A DNA stretch of 64,000 nucleotides from Sphingomonas taxi (GTDB lineage: Bacteria; Pseudomonadota; Alphaproteobacteria; Sphingomonadales; Sphingomonadaceae). The notes beneath the pieces were generated by a model, which saw nothing but the letters and a program-made list of their open reading frames with translations, was not told the DNA's origin and did no database searches. Location of the stretch: contig QFQI01000001.1 of assembly GCA_003243195.1 (NCBI GenBank), forward strand, positions 1-64,000, written 5' to 3'. This document shows positions 41,005 to 49,383 of this stretch, piece by piece; within the stretch, counting starts at the first letter, position 1; every line of letters starts with the position of its first letter. A program made the translations under genes and the position numbers.

Positions 41005-43734
41005 TCAGAAGCGGAAACGGACGCCGAGCGAATAGGTCCGCTCGATATAGCGCACCTGGAACGGATAGCTGTCGCCCGCGGCGTTATAGTCGCGCTCGGT
41101 GCGCACCGGCGTGCCGAGCAGGTTCAGCAGGTCGAAGGCGATCGTGACATTCTCCACCGGGGTGACCGAGGCGGAGAAGTCCATCACACCCAGCGACCGC
41201 TGGTACAGCGGCGCCAGGAACCCGGCCTGCAGGTCCTGATATTCGATCACGAACCGCGACCGCCAGTTATAGGCGAGCCGCGCCGAGAACACCGGCCGCT
41301 CGTACAGGGCCACCAGGTTGAAGGCGTGTTCGGAAACGCCCGGAAACGGTTGCTGGCCCGCCAGGCGGTTGCGGAAATCGGGCGCGAGTTCGGTCGCGGC
41401 GTCGAGATAGGTGTAATTGGCCTGCGCGCCGAACCCGCGCGCCCAGTCAGGCAGCCCGTCCAGATCGAGGAAGCCGGTGAAGGCCACTTCCGCGCCCTGC
41501 ACCCGCCCCGCGCCGCCGTTGCTGGGCGCGTTGACGCGGCGGTCCGGCGCGCCCGCGATCACGACGTTGGTGGTGCTGCGGAAGATGAAGTTGGTCACGT
41601 CGCGGCGGAAGACGCCGGCGGTCAGCGAGCCGGTGGGCGCGAAATACCATTCCAGCGACGCATCGTAATTGTTCGAGCGCAGCGGGCGCAGGTTCGGATT
41701 GCCCGAGTTGACCGGCACGAAGCAATTGACCGAATCCACCCCCTCGCTGGCGCAGGCGGTCGGCACGGTGCCGACATTGGCGGACGGGTTCAGGTCGATG
41801 AAGTTCGGACGGGTGCGCGTCTGCGTGAAGGCCAGCCGCAACTGAAGCTCCCCGGTCAGCAGCGCGCGCAGGTTCGCGTTGGGCAGATAGTCGGTGTACC
41901 GGTTCGTTTGCGCCACCGGACTGAACGCGCCGCTGGTCGCGTCGAACGAATTGCCGCGCACCTGCGTCCGCGTGCCGATCACGCGCAGCCCGATATTGCC
42001 CTCGATCGGCACGCCGGCGCCGAACGCATATTTGACCTGGCCATAGCCCGCCCATGCGCGTTCGGAGGCGGTGAACGTCTCCAGATCGTTGAACGCCGGG
42101 TCGCCGCTGGTGAAGCCGGCGATGCCGCGCAACGCATCGAGGTTGTCGTAGACGCTGCCGAACGTCGCGCCGGGGAAGACCGTGACCGGCTGGTCGTCGT
42201 CGAAGCGGAAGCCGCGCGCGATCGGCCGCATCGTGACCGGCAGGTCCGGGTAGCGCAGCCCGGTCTGGATCAGCGCGGCGTAGCGCTGTCCGTTGTAGCG
42301 CGCCGCGTCGCGGGTGTTGAAGCGGATGCCGGCCTGCAACTTGGGCAGGACGTCCAGCCCGGAATCATATTCGGCATCGGCGCGCGCCTGCCAATCCTTG
42401 CCGGTGGCGCGGAAATTGGCGTCGTACAGCCCGCGCAGCGCGTAGTTCGACGGATCGGACGCGTCGAAGTTCACGAAGTCGAACACGCCCCCGCCCTGCC
42501 CGCGGTCGATGTCGAAGTTGACGTTGCGCACCGGCGAGCTGGCGAAGGCATAGTCGATGTTCGCGCTGTGCTGCGTGTAGCTGCTGTCGGTATAGGCGAC
42601 GTCGGCGGTCAGCTTCAGCCGCCCCGCCGTCCAGATCGCGCCGCCGGCGAGTTGATAGGTGTCGGTGCGCGCGCGGGTGAAGGCGTCATAGCCATCGGGC
42701 GTCGCCGCGCCGGTGACGGTCATGCTCTGCACCGAATTGCCGCCGTCGCGCAGCACCACATTGCTGTACCGCGCACCGTCGCCGAACGTCGGCACGAACA
42801 GCCAGTGGTTGCGATCCTCGGCCCGGTAGCCCTGGAACAGCCCGTCGACATAGATTTCGAGCCGGCTCGCGGGCCGCCACTGGAGCGCGGCGTTGACCGA
42901 CGGGCGCCAGCGGTTGCCGCTGCCGTAGAAGATGCCCTGCCCGTTCGGCCGGGTGAAGCCGGTCGCATCGGCCGGCGCGCCCGGCTCGGGCGTCACGAAA
43001 CGGTCCACCTCGCGCGTCGCGTCGAGATAGTCGATGTTGGTGATCGCGGCGTTCACCAGCACGCCGATCTCGCCGATCCCGGTGTCCCAGCGATCGCTGA
43101 CCAGCAGATTGCCGTTATAGTCCAGCCGCTGGCTCTGCTCCCAATGCACGCCGTTCAGCGACCCGGAAAGCTGAAAGCCGTCGAAATCGAACGGGCGCCG
43201 CGAGCGCACGTTCACCTGCCCGCCGATCCCGCCCTCGATCAGATCGGCGGTGGAGGATTTGTAGACCTCCAGCGCCTGCACCGCCCCGGCCGGAAAGTCC
43301 TGGATCGCGACGAAGCGGTTCTCGGCGGTGAAGATCTCGCGGCCGTTATAGGTGGTGGAAATGTCGGGCAGGCCACGGATCTGCACGCCCGCCGCCTCGC
43401 CGGCCGCGCGCGTCACCTGCACGCCCGTCACGCGCGCCAGCGCCGCGGAGGCGGTGACATCGGGCAGCTTGCCGATATCCTCCGCGACGATCGAATCGAC
43501 GATCCCCTCGGCATTGCGCTTGATGTTCTGCGCCGATTGCAGGCTGCGGCGCAGCCCGGTGACGACGATATCGCCGTCGGTGGTGCCGCCCTGCGTCGCG
43601 TCGGCCGGTGCGGCGGGGTCGGCACCGACATCCCCGGCGGCGGGCCTTGGCCGCTCCTGTGCGGCTTGCGCGGCCGCGCCGCCCGTCGCCAGCAGCGCCC
43701 ATGCCGAAACCGTCGCGCTCAAAGCCCTTTTCAC
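41005..43734 (-). CDS. TonB-dependent receptor (Caulobacter/Xanthomonas type)
   Basis: This outer-membrane active transporter probably takes up an oligosaccharide. It has 909 residues from a GTG start with GGAGG 7 bases upstream. A signal peptide and a Pro/Ala linker are followed by the TonB box-like DIVVTGLRRSLQSA. The plug domain has KLPDVTASAALARVTGVQV and GLPDISTTYNGRE, then a 22-strand barrel ending in the terminal Phe of GVRFRF. EGIVDSIVAEDIGKLPD is typical of the sugar-related subfamily. It is divergent from a secreted hydrolase and upstream of GH43. Confidence 0.93.
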   Translation of the reverse strand: MKRALSATVSAWALLATGGAAAQAAQERPRPAAGDVGADPAAPADATQGGTTDGDIVVTGLRRSLQSAQNIKRNAEGIVDSIVAEDIGKLPDVTASAALARVTGVQVTRAAGEAAGVQIRGLPDISTTYNGREIFTAENRFVAIQDFPAGAVQALEVYKSSTADLIEGGIGGQVNVRSRRPFDFDGFQLSGSLNGVHWEQSQRLDYNGNLLVSDRWDTGIGEIGVLVNAAITNIDYLDATREVDRFVTPEPGAPADATGFTRPNGQGIFYGSGNRWRPSVNAALQWRPASRLEIYVDGLFQGYRAEDRNHWLFVPTFGDGARYSNVVLRDGGNSVQSMTVTGAATPDGYDAFTRARTDTYQLAGGAIWTAGRLKLTADVAYTDSSYTQHSANIDYAFASSPVRNVNFDIDRGQGGGVFDFVNFDASDPSNYALRGLYDANFRATGKDWQARADAEYDSGLDVLPKLQAGIRFNTRDAARYNGQRYAALIQTGLRYPDLPVTMRPIARGFRFDDDQPVTVFPGATFGSVYDNLDALRGIAGFTSGDPAFNDLETFTASERAWAGYGQVKYAFGAGVPIEGNIGLRVIGTRTQVRGNSFDATSGAFSPVAQTNRYTDYLPNANLRALLTGELQLRLAFTQTRTRPNFIDLNPSANVGTVPTACASEGVDSVNCFVPVNSGNPNLRPLRSNNYDASLEWYFAPTGSLTAGVFRRDVTNFIFRSTTNVVIAGAPDRRVNAPSNGGAGRVQGAEVAFTGFLDLDGLPDWARGFGAQANYTYLDAATELAPDFRNRLAGQQPFPGVSEHAFNLVALYERPVFSARLAYNWRSRFVIEYQDLQAGFLAPLYQRSLGVMDFSASVTPVENVTIAFDLLNLLGTPVRTERDYNAAGDSYPFQVRYIERTYSLGVRFRF

Positions 43735-43836
43735 GTCATCCTCCCGGTGGAGCGTGGTCGCCGCCCCTTGCCGCCTGCCGTAACACGACCGGGCGGGGTT
43801 TAGGAATTTCCCTGCGTTAGCCTGAACTTAAAAAGA

Positions 43837-43846
43837 TTAGCGCTTG
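43837..43846. promoter_or_regulatory. candidate LacI-type operator in the divergent glycan-gene region
   Basis: TTAGCGCTTG is a near-palindrome centred on AGCGCT, the core of many LacI-family operators. It lies in the 173 bases between the divergent TonB receptor and hydrolase starts, so it could control both. The repressor gene is not in the window. Confidence 0.35.
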
Positions 43847-43907
43847 CGTCGCGCTTACCGGCCATCCTACCCATGCGCCACGCCATCAAAGGCAGCGGGA
43901 GAGTGGG

Positions 43908-45041
43908 ATGACGAAGCGGCTTGTGCTCGTGCTGGCGGCGGCCGCCGCGCTCACCGCCCCACCCGTCGCCGCGCGCCCGCGCTGGACGGCGGCGCAGGCG
44001 GCCGACTGGTACAAGGCGCAGCCATGGCTGCTCGGCGCGAATTACACGCCCGCCTCGGCGATCAACCAGCTTGAGATGTGGCAGGCCGAAACATGGGATC
44101 CGCAGCGGATCGACCGCGAGCTGGGCTGGGCGGAGCGGATTGGCATGAACACGATGCGCGTGTTCCTGCACGACCAGTTATGGCAACAGGATCCCGAAGG
44201 CTTCCGCCGGCGCATCGACGCGTTCCTGACGATCGCCGCGCGCCACCGGGTGAAGCCGCTGTTCGTGCTGTTCGACAGTTGCTGGGATCCCGATCCCCGG
44301 CTCAGGCCGCAGCATCCGCCGATCCCCGGCGTCCACAATTCCGGCTGGGTGCAGGGGCCGGGCCTCCCGGGCCTGCGCGACCGGCGGCGCTACCCGGGCT
44401 ACAAATCGTATGTGCAGGGCGTGATCGGCGCGTTCCGCGACGACCGCCGCGTGCTCGGCTGGGACGTGTGGAACGAGCCGGACAACGGCGCCGACCAGTA
44501 TAAGGGACAGGAGGGCAAGGAGCCGCTGGTCCGCGCGCTGCTGGCGCAGGTCTTCGAATGGGCGCGCGCCGCCGATCCGTCGCAGCCGATCACCTCGGGC
44601 GTGTGGCAGCACGACGACTGGACGCCGGCCGGCGGCAGGCTGACGCCGATGGAGAAGCTCCAGCTCGGTCAGTCCGACGTGATCTCGTTCCACGACTATA
44701 GCTGGCCGGAAACGTTCGAGGCGCGCGTGCGCCAGTTGCTGCCGTACGGCCGGCCGATCCTGTGCACCGAATATTTGGCGCGCGGCAACGGATCGACCTT
44801 CGACGGGTCGCTGCCGATCGGGAAGCGCTACAATGTCGCGATGATGAACTGGGGCTTCGTCGACGGCCGCACGCAGACCCGCCTGCCATGGGACAGCTGG
44901 AAGAAACCCTATGTGCTGGAGGAACCGACGATCTGGTTCCACGAGGTGTTCCGCAGCGACGGCACGCCGTACCGGCAGGCCGAGACGGACCTGATCCGCC
45001 GCCTGAGCACGGCGCCGAAGGAAGTGCCGCCGGGTTCGTGA
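43908..45041 (+). CDS. secreted GH-A clan (cellulase-like) glycoside hydrolase
   Basis: This TIM-barrel hydrolase has 377 residues, with a signal peptide ending PPVAA. The acid/base Glu is in GWDVWNEPDNG (about residue 196). The likely nucleophile Glu is in ILCTEYLARGNG (about residue 287). SFHDYSWPETF and NTMRVFLHDQLW fit the GH5/GH39-like fold. The CAZy family cannot be fixed by eye; such proteins are often called 1,4-beta-xylanase or cellulase. It is divergent from the TonB receptor and belongs to the same glycan-use locus. Confidence 0.82.
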   Translation: MTKRLVLVLAAAAALTAPPVAARPRWTAAQAADWYKAQPWLLGANYTPASAINQLEMWQAETWDPQRIDRELGWAERIGMNTMRVFLHDQLWQQDPEGFRRRIDAFLTIAARHRVKPLFVLFDSCWDPDPRLRPQHPPIPGVHNSGWVQGPGLPGLRDRRRYPGYKSYVQGVIGAFRDDRRVLGWDVWNEPDNGADQYKGQEGKEPLVRALLAQVFEWARAADPSQPITSGVWQHDDWTPAGGRLTPMEKLQLGQSDVISFHDYSWPETFEARVRQLLPYGRPILCTEYLARGNGSTFDGSLPIGKRYNVAMMNWGFVDGRTQTRLPWDSWKKPYVLEEPTIWFHEVFRSDGTPYRQAETDLIRRLSTAPKEVPPGS

Positions 45042-45071
45042 CGCCCCGGTGGCCACCGCCGGCGCGTCGCC

Positions 45072-46205
45072 TCACTGGCGGGTCGGCGGGGAGGCGTTGA
45101 CCGGCGCGGGAGCGGACACCGGGCGCAGCGTCTGTTCCTGCGCATCGGGGTCGATGCGGCGGGTGCGCGCCAGCGGCGCCACCGCCACGGAACCACCCGA
45201 ACGCAGCGCCGCCACGATCGCCTCGATCACCAGCAGGTCCGCCAGGCCTTCCTCGCCGTCCGGCTCGGGCGCGCGGTCGTGCAGGATGCAGTCGGAGAAA
45301 TATTTCAGCTCGCCGCCGAACTGGTCGGTGGCCTTGTACGTCTCGTGCGATGTCGTGCCGCCGATGGTGCGACGATGCGCCAGCCCCTGTCCGAAGCCGA
45401 ACGCCGGGTCCATCTGGATCGCCCCCTTCGTGCCCGTGATCGTCAGGTTGTCGGCCCCGTCGGCATAATAGCTGACCGTGAATTGCGCGAGCCGGTCGCC
45501 CGGCATCCGCAGCGTCACCGCGAACGTGTCGTCCAGGTCGCCCAGCCCGGCCTCGGGGTGGCGCACGCCGGTCGCGGCGATCACCTCCAGCGGCTCGGCC
45601 CCGAACAGATAGCGGATCGCGTTGATCGGATAGGGTGCCATGTCGAACAGCGGCCCCGCCTCGATCCCGCTGCGCGCACGGTGGTTGGCGGGATCGACCA
45701 TCTGCGTGAAGCACGACGTGAAGGCGATCAGCTCACCCAGTTCCCCCGCGCGGATCCGCCGGATCGCATCGAGCGTCGCCGGCTCGAAATGGAGGCGATA
45801 GGCGGTCATCAGCCGCGCCTTGCCGCGCTCCGCCGCCGCGATGATCGCGCGCGCCTTGGCCGACGAGATGTCCAGCGGCTTTTCGCACAGCACGTGGATG
45901 CCCGCCTCCAGCGCCGGCACCGCGAACTCGGCATGCCGCCAGTTCGGCGTGGCGAGATAGATGGCGTCGATCTCGCCCGACGCGATCAGCGCGGCGAACT
46001 GTTCATAGCCATGCAGGTGCGTCACGCCGTAGCGCTTGCCGAGCATCGCCAGCTTCTCCGGGTCGCCCGACACCAGCGCGGTGATCTCCGAATTGCCGGT
46101 GTGCGCGACGCCGGGCATCAGCGCGTCCTGCGCGATGTCGCCCAGGCCGACGATGCCATAGCGGACCTTGCGGCCACCCAGGCCGAGTGCTGACGCGATA
46201 CTCAT
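45072..46205 (-). CDS. Gfo/Idh/MocA family oxidoreductase
   Basis: This NAD(P)-dependent sugar or cyclitol dehydrogenase has 377 residues. The Rossmann motif is GIVGLGDIAQDALMPG, the catalytic-type segment is CEKPLDISSAKA, and the C-terminal half forms the alpha/beta sheet with GPLFDMAPYPINAIRYLFG. Similarity to glucose-fructose oxidoreductase is suggested by AYRLHFEPATLDAIRRI. There is no signal peptide, so it is cytoplasmic. It is convergent with the GH-A hydrolase gene and may process the released sugar. Confidence 0.88.
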   Translation of the reverse strand: MSIASALGLGGRKVRYGIVGLGDIAQDALMPGVAHTGNSEITALVSGDPEKLAMLGKRYGVTHLHGYEQFAALIASGEIDAIYLATPNWRHAEFAVPALEAGIHVLCEKPLDISSAKARAIIAAAERGKARLMTAYRLHFEPATLDAIRRIRAGELGELIAFTSCFTQMVDPANHRARSGIEAGPLFDMAPYPINAIRYLFGAEPLEVIAATGVRHPEAGLGDLDDTFAVTLRMPGDRLAQFTVSYYADGADNLTITGTKGAIQMDPAFGFGQGLAHRRTIGGTTSHETYKATDQFGGELKYFSDCILHDRAPEPDGEEGLADLLVIEAIVAALRSGGSVAVAPLARTRRIDPDAQEQTLRPVSAPAPVNASPPTRQ

Positions 46206-46267
46206 GTGATGTGCCTTTCGCCGGACAGGTGCCGCAACCGCGCCACCCGCCCGAATTGTTCCCGGCC

Positions 46268-46292
46268 GGAACGCCTGCCTCGCGCGATCGTA
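46268..46292 (+). promoter_or_regulatory. candidate EcfG-type (general stress) promoter of nhaA
   Basis: GGAAC (46268-46272), a 16-base spacer and CGTA (46289-46292) match the alphaproteobacterial EcfG consensus GGAAC-N16/17-CGTT with one mismatch. TATAAG (46291-46296) overlaps and could serve a housekeeping sigma factor. The nhaA ATG is 31 bases downstream of the CGTA. Confidence 0.4.
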
Positions 46293-46322
46293 TAAGGGGC
46301 CGGCCGCTTACGAAGGATCGAC

Positions 46323-47768
46323 ATGGCGCTCACTCCCCGGCTGTCCGGGCAAGTCGCGGCGCGGGCACATCATTCGCCGTCCGCCCGGCTGCTGCAGAAG
46401 ATCGCGCCGTTCTTCGCCATCGGACAGGTGTCGGGCGGGCCGCTGCTGCTCGCCTCCATCGTCGCGCTGGTGGTCGTCAACTCGCCGCTGGGCGCGTCAT
46501 GGGCGCGGCTGTGGGACGCCCCGCTGCGTATCAGCTACGGCAGCCTCACCGCCGGGCGGCCACTGGCGGAATGGGTCAACGACGCGCTCATGCCGCTGTT
46601 CTTTCTCATCATCGGCACGGAGGTGAAGCGCGAATTCACCAAGGGATCGCTCGCATCGCTGCGCACCGCGTTCCTGCCGGTGGCCGGCGCGGCGGGCGGG
46701 CTGATCGTGCCGATCGCGATCTACCTCGCCTTCAACTACGGCACGCCGACGCAGCACGGCTGGGGCGTCGTGGCGGCGATGGACACCGCGTTCAGCCTCG
46801 CGATCGTGGCGATGTTCACCACCCGCCTGCCCGCGGCGGTGCGCGCGGTGCTGCTCGCCTTTGCCGCGATCGACGACGTCTTCGGCCTGCTGGTGATCGC
46901 GATCGCCTACACGCAGTCGCTCGACTGGTGGTATCTGCTGGCGGCGGGCGCCGCCTATCTGGCGATCGTGGTGCTGCTGCGGCTGCGGCTGGTGTCGTCG
47001 GTCGCCTATGTGCTGCTGGGCGTGGCGGTGTGGATCGGGGTGCTCGGGTCGGGCATTCATCCGACGATCGCCGGGGTGGCGATCGGCCTGCTGCTGCCCA
47101 CCACCTCGCGCCTGTCGGAGCGCCGCTTCGCCAGCCGCGTGCAGCAGCCGGTCGACCGAATCAGACAGGCGCTGGAGGCGGCGGAGGACGCGCCCGATGA
47201 CGCGCTCGCCGAGCGGGAGCGTGACCGCGCGCAGAGCCAGCTCGGCTATATCCACGAAATGGCGGCGGCCACCGACGAGGCGGCGGAGCGGCTGGTGCGT
47301 ATCCTGACGCCATGGGTCTCCTACCTGGTGCTGCCGCTGTTCGCGCTGTCCAACGTGCGCATCCATCTGTCGGGCGAGCTGATAGCGGCCGCCGTGCACG
47401 CGCCGCTCGCGCTCGGCATCGTCGCCGGGCTGGTGGTGGGCAAGCCGGTCGGGTTCCTGCTGGCCACGTGGCTGGCCACGGTGATCGGGCCGGCGCGGCT
47501 GCCCGAGGGCGTGACGTGGCGGATGATCCTGGGGGTCGGCGGCGTGGCGGGAATCGGCTTCACGATCTCGCTGTTCATCGCCGAGCTCGCGTTCGGCGGG
47601 TCGGAGGGGACCGAGATGGCGGCGCTGGCGGTGCTGGTGGCGTCGCTGATCTCCGGGGTGTTCGGCTATGCCGTGCTGTGGAGCGCGGCCAGCCCCGCCG
47701 ACGACGAAGCAGAGGAAACGGACGGGAAGGAGGCAGCGGGCAGGGCGGACGCGGACGGGGGTCAGTGA
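46323..47768 (+). CDS. nhaA: Na+/H+ antiporter NhaA
   Basis: This antiporter exports sodium in exchange for protons. It has 481 residues with 11-12 helices. The ion-binding aspartate pair is in AAIDDVFGLLVIA, with the earlier Asp in AAMDTAFSLAIVA. GTEVKREFTKGSL near residue 100 is the pH-sensor-proximal signature. A charged cytoplasmic insertion of about 45 residues (QALEAAEDAPDDALAERE) and an acidic C-terminal tail distinguish it from E. coli NhaA and fit the longer subgroup. AAGGAT is 6 bases upstream. Its 3' end overlaps the convergent potassium channel gene by 7 bases. Confidence 0.94.
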   Translation: MALTPRLSGQVAARAHHSPSARLLQKIAPFFAIGQVSGGPLLLASIVALVVVNSPLGASWARLWDAPLRISYGSLTAGRPLAEWVNDALMPLFFLIIGTEVKREFTKGSLASLRTAFLPVAGAAGGLIVPIAIYLAFNYGTPTQHGWGVVAAMDTAFSLAIVAMFTTRLPAAVRAVLLAFAAIDDVFGLLVIAIAYTQSLDWWYLLAAGAAYLAIVVLLRLRLVSSVAYVLLGVAVWIGVLGSGIHPTIAGVAIGLLLPTTSRLSERRFASRVQQPVDRIRQALEAAEDAPDDALAERERDRAQSQLGYIHEMAAATDEAAERLVRILTPWVSYLVLPLFALSNVRIHLSGELIAAAVHAPLALGIVAGLVVGKPVGFLLATWLATVIGPARLPEGVTWRMILGVGGVAGIGFTISLFIAELAFGGSEGTEMAALAVLVASLISGVFGYAVLWSAASPADDEAEETDGKEAAGRADADGGQ

Positions 47769-48787
47769 GGGCGCTGGATCTCCACGATGATGTCCCCCGC
47801 CGCCAGCGACGCCGCCTCCTCGTCGAACCAGCCATAGGCCACGTCGTTGCGATAGATGCGGACGCCCAGCCCGGTCGTGTTCGCGGACAATGGCCGGCCG
47901 ATCTCGTCGGGACGGACCCGCCGCTCGGCCAGCACCACGCGACCGTCGGCATTGGCGAGGTCGGCCAGATAGTCGGCGATGTGCGGCCCGTGGCATGATC
48001 CGGCGAGCATCAATCCGGCGAAGCTCGCCGGGTTGATGACGGTGGTGGCGCCGGCCTGCCGCGCCAGCGTCTCATTGTCGTCGGAGCGGATGACGACGCT
48101 GATCGGCACGTCGGGGGCGACGAGGCGCGCGGTCAGCACGATCAGGATCGAGGTATCGTCGCGGCCCGCCGCCACCAGGATGCCGCGCGCGCGATCCGCG
48201 CGCACCGCGGCCAGGGTCGCATTGCGGGTGGCGTCATCCTCGATCACCGCGACGCCGGCCGCCTCCGCCGCGGCGACCGCCTCGGCACGCGGGTCGATCA
48301 CGACGATGGAGTCCGCGTCGGCACCGCGGCGGATCAGCTCGCGGACCGCTTCCTCGCCGCTGGTGCCATATCCCGCGACGACCGTGTGGCCGCTCAGGTT
48401 GCGCTGGATCATCCGCATCCTCCATCCCTCCCAAACCCCGCGCAGCAGGAACTGATAGGCCGACCCCAGGAAGATCAGCCACACGAACAGCCGGATCGGC
48501 GTGACCACCAGCGTGTCGAACAGCCGCGCGTCATCCGTGACCGGCACGATGTCGCCATAACCGACCGTGGTGATGGTGATCATCGTGAAGTAGATCACGT
48601 CCAGGCCGCTGACATGCCCGTCGATCTGGTCGCGCAGTCCCTCACGCTCCATCCAGTGGCCGGCAAGCGCGATGCCGATCAGCCCGACCACCAGCAACAC
48701 CCGCCAGCCCAGCGACGTCCAGCCCGGCGTGCCGCCGCGCCGCAGCCGCGGCGCCTCGACCACCGGCCGTCGGTGCAGGCGCCGCAC
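47762..48787 (-). CDS. potassium channel with TrkA-N (RCK) regulatory domain
   Basis: This two-helix K+ channel subunit has 341 residues. TM1 is at about residues 28-46, the pore helix and selectivity filter are TITTVGYGD (about residue 76), and TM2 is at about residues 93-113. The cytoplasmic RCK/TrkA-N domain follows, with the nucleotide loop VVAGYGTSGEEAV, and an RCK-C-like end. The start is uncertain: GTG at 48787 has GGA at suitable spacing, while TTG at 48793 overlaps the upstream stop. It belongs to an operon with the OmpA-like lipoprotein and the CPA1 antiporter. Confidence 0.9.
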   Translation of the reverse strand: MRRLHRRPVVEAPRLRRGGTPGWTSLGWRVLLVVGLIGIALAGHWMEREGLRDQIDGHVSGLDVIYFTMITITTVGYGDIVPVTDDARLFDTLVVTPIRLFVWLIFLGSAYQFLLRGVWEGWRMRMIQRNLSGHTVVAGYGTSGEEAVRELIRRGADADSIVVIDPRAEAVAAAEAAGVAVIEDDATRNATLAAVRADRARGILVAAGRDDTSILIVLTARLVAPDVPISVVIRSDDNETLARQAGATTVINPASFAGLMLAGSCHGPHIADYLADLANADGRVVLAERRVRPDEIGRPLSANTTGLGVRIYRNDVAYGWFDEEAASLAAGDIIVEIQRPH

Positions 48788-48789
48788 GC

Positions 48790-49383
48790 TCAATCCGCGT
48801 CGGGCGTGGCGCCGTCGGAGGCGGCGGGCGCGGGCGGATCGGGCGGCAGGATCTCGACGTCGACGCGGCGGTTGCGGGCGCGGCCGGCGGGATTGTCGCT
48901 CCCGTCGAGGTTGACGTTGGGCGCGAGCGGGCGGCCATCGCCCAGCGCGATCACGGTGATGCGTCCGGCATCCACGCCCTTGTCGACCAGATAGGCGCGC
49001 ACCGCCCGCGCGCGGCGGCGCGCGGTGGCCAGGTTGGCCGTGTCGCTCCCCTGCGCATCGCTGCTGCCGCGCAACACCCAGCGGGCGTCGGCCGGCAGCC
49101 CCGGCGCGGCGAGCAGTCCGTCCAGCACCGCGCGCGCAGGCTCGTCCAGCGTCGCCCCGCGCGCGAACGGCACCGTCGCCGCCGTGGGGGCGGGCGGTGT
49201 CGGCGTCGGCGTCGGAGTCGGCGCGCTCTCCGCGATCACCCTGGGCTGCATGATCGACCGCGACGCCGCGGCATTGTCGAAACCGCGCGCATCCCCCGGC
49301 TCCGGCGGGGCGGGCGTCGGCGTGGGCCGGTCACAGCCGGCGAGCAGCAGCGCGGACACGAGGAGCGAAGCCGGTCGGATCAT
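48790..49383 (-). CDS. OmpA-family lipoprotein
   Basis: This 197-residue lipoprotein has the lipobox LLLAGC (Cys at residue 17), a linker with a TPTPTPTPP run, and a C-terminal OmpA/MotB peptidoglycan-binding domain. Landmarks are VLRGSSDAQGSDTANLATARRRARAVRAYL and GDGRPLAPN...RNRRVDVEIL (shown in part). It would tie the membrane to peptidoglycan. It is translationally coupled on both sides: ATGA with the antiporter gene upstream, and a stop next to the channel start downstream. Confidence 0.85.
   Translation of the reverse strand: MIRPASLLVSALLLAGCDRPTPTPAPPEPGDARGFDNAAASRSIMQPRVIAESAPTPTPTPTPPAPTAATVPFARGATLDEPARAVLDGLLAAPGLPADARWVLRGSSDAQGSDTANLATARRRARAVRAYLVDKGVDAGRITVIALGDGRPLAPNVNLDGSDNPAGRARNRRVDVEILPPDPPAPAASDGATPDAD

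Noticed and set aside
40492..43803. 1103-codon open frame on the plus strand opposite the TonB receptor
   Set aside because: It is the antisense shadow of the receptor and GH43 genes. Its His/Arg/Gly-rich translation shows no domain.
43817..43831. TTAG-N7-TTAA before the GH-A hydrolase as a CtrA site
   Set aside because: One mismatch, and the glycan genes are not expected CtrA targets. Probably chance in the AT-richer promoter region.
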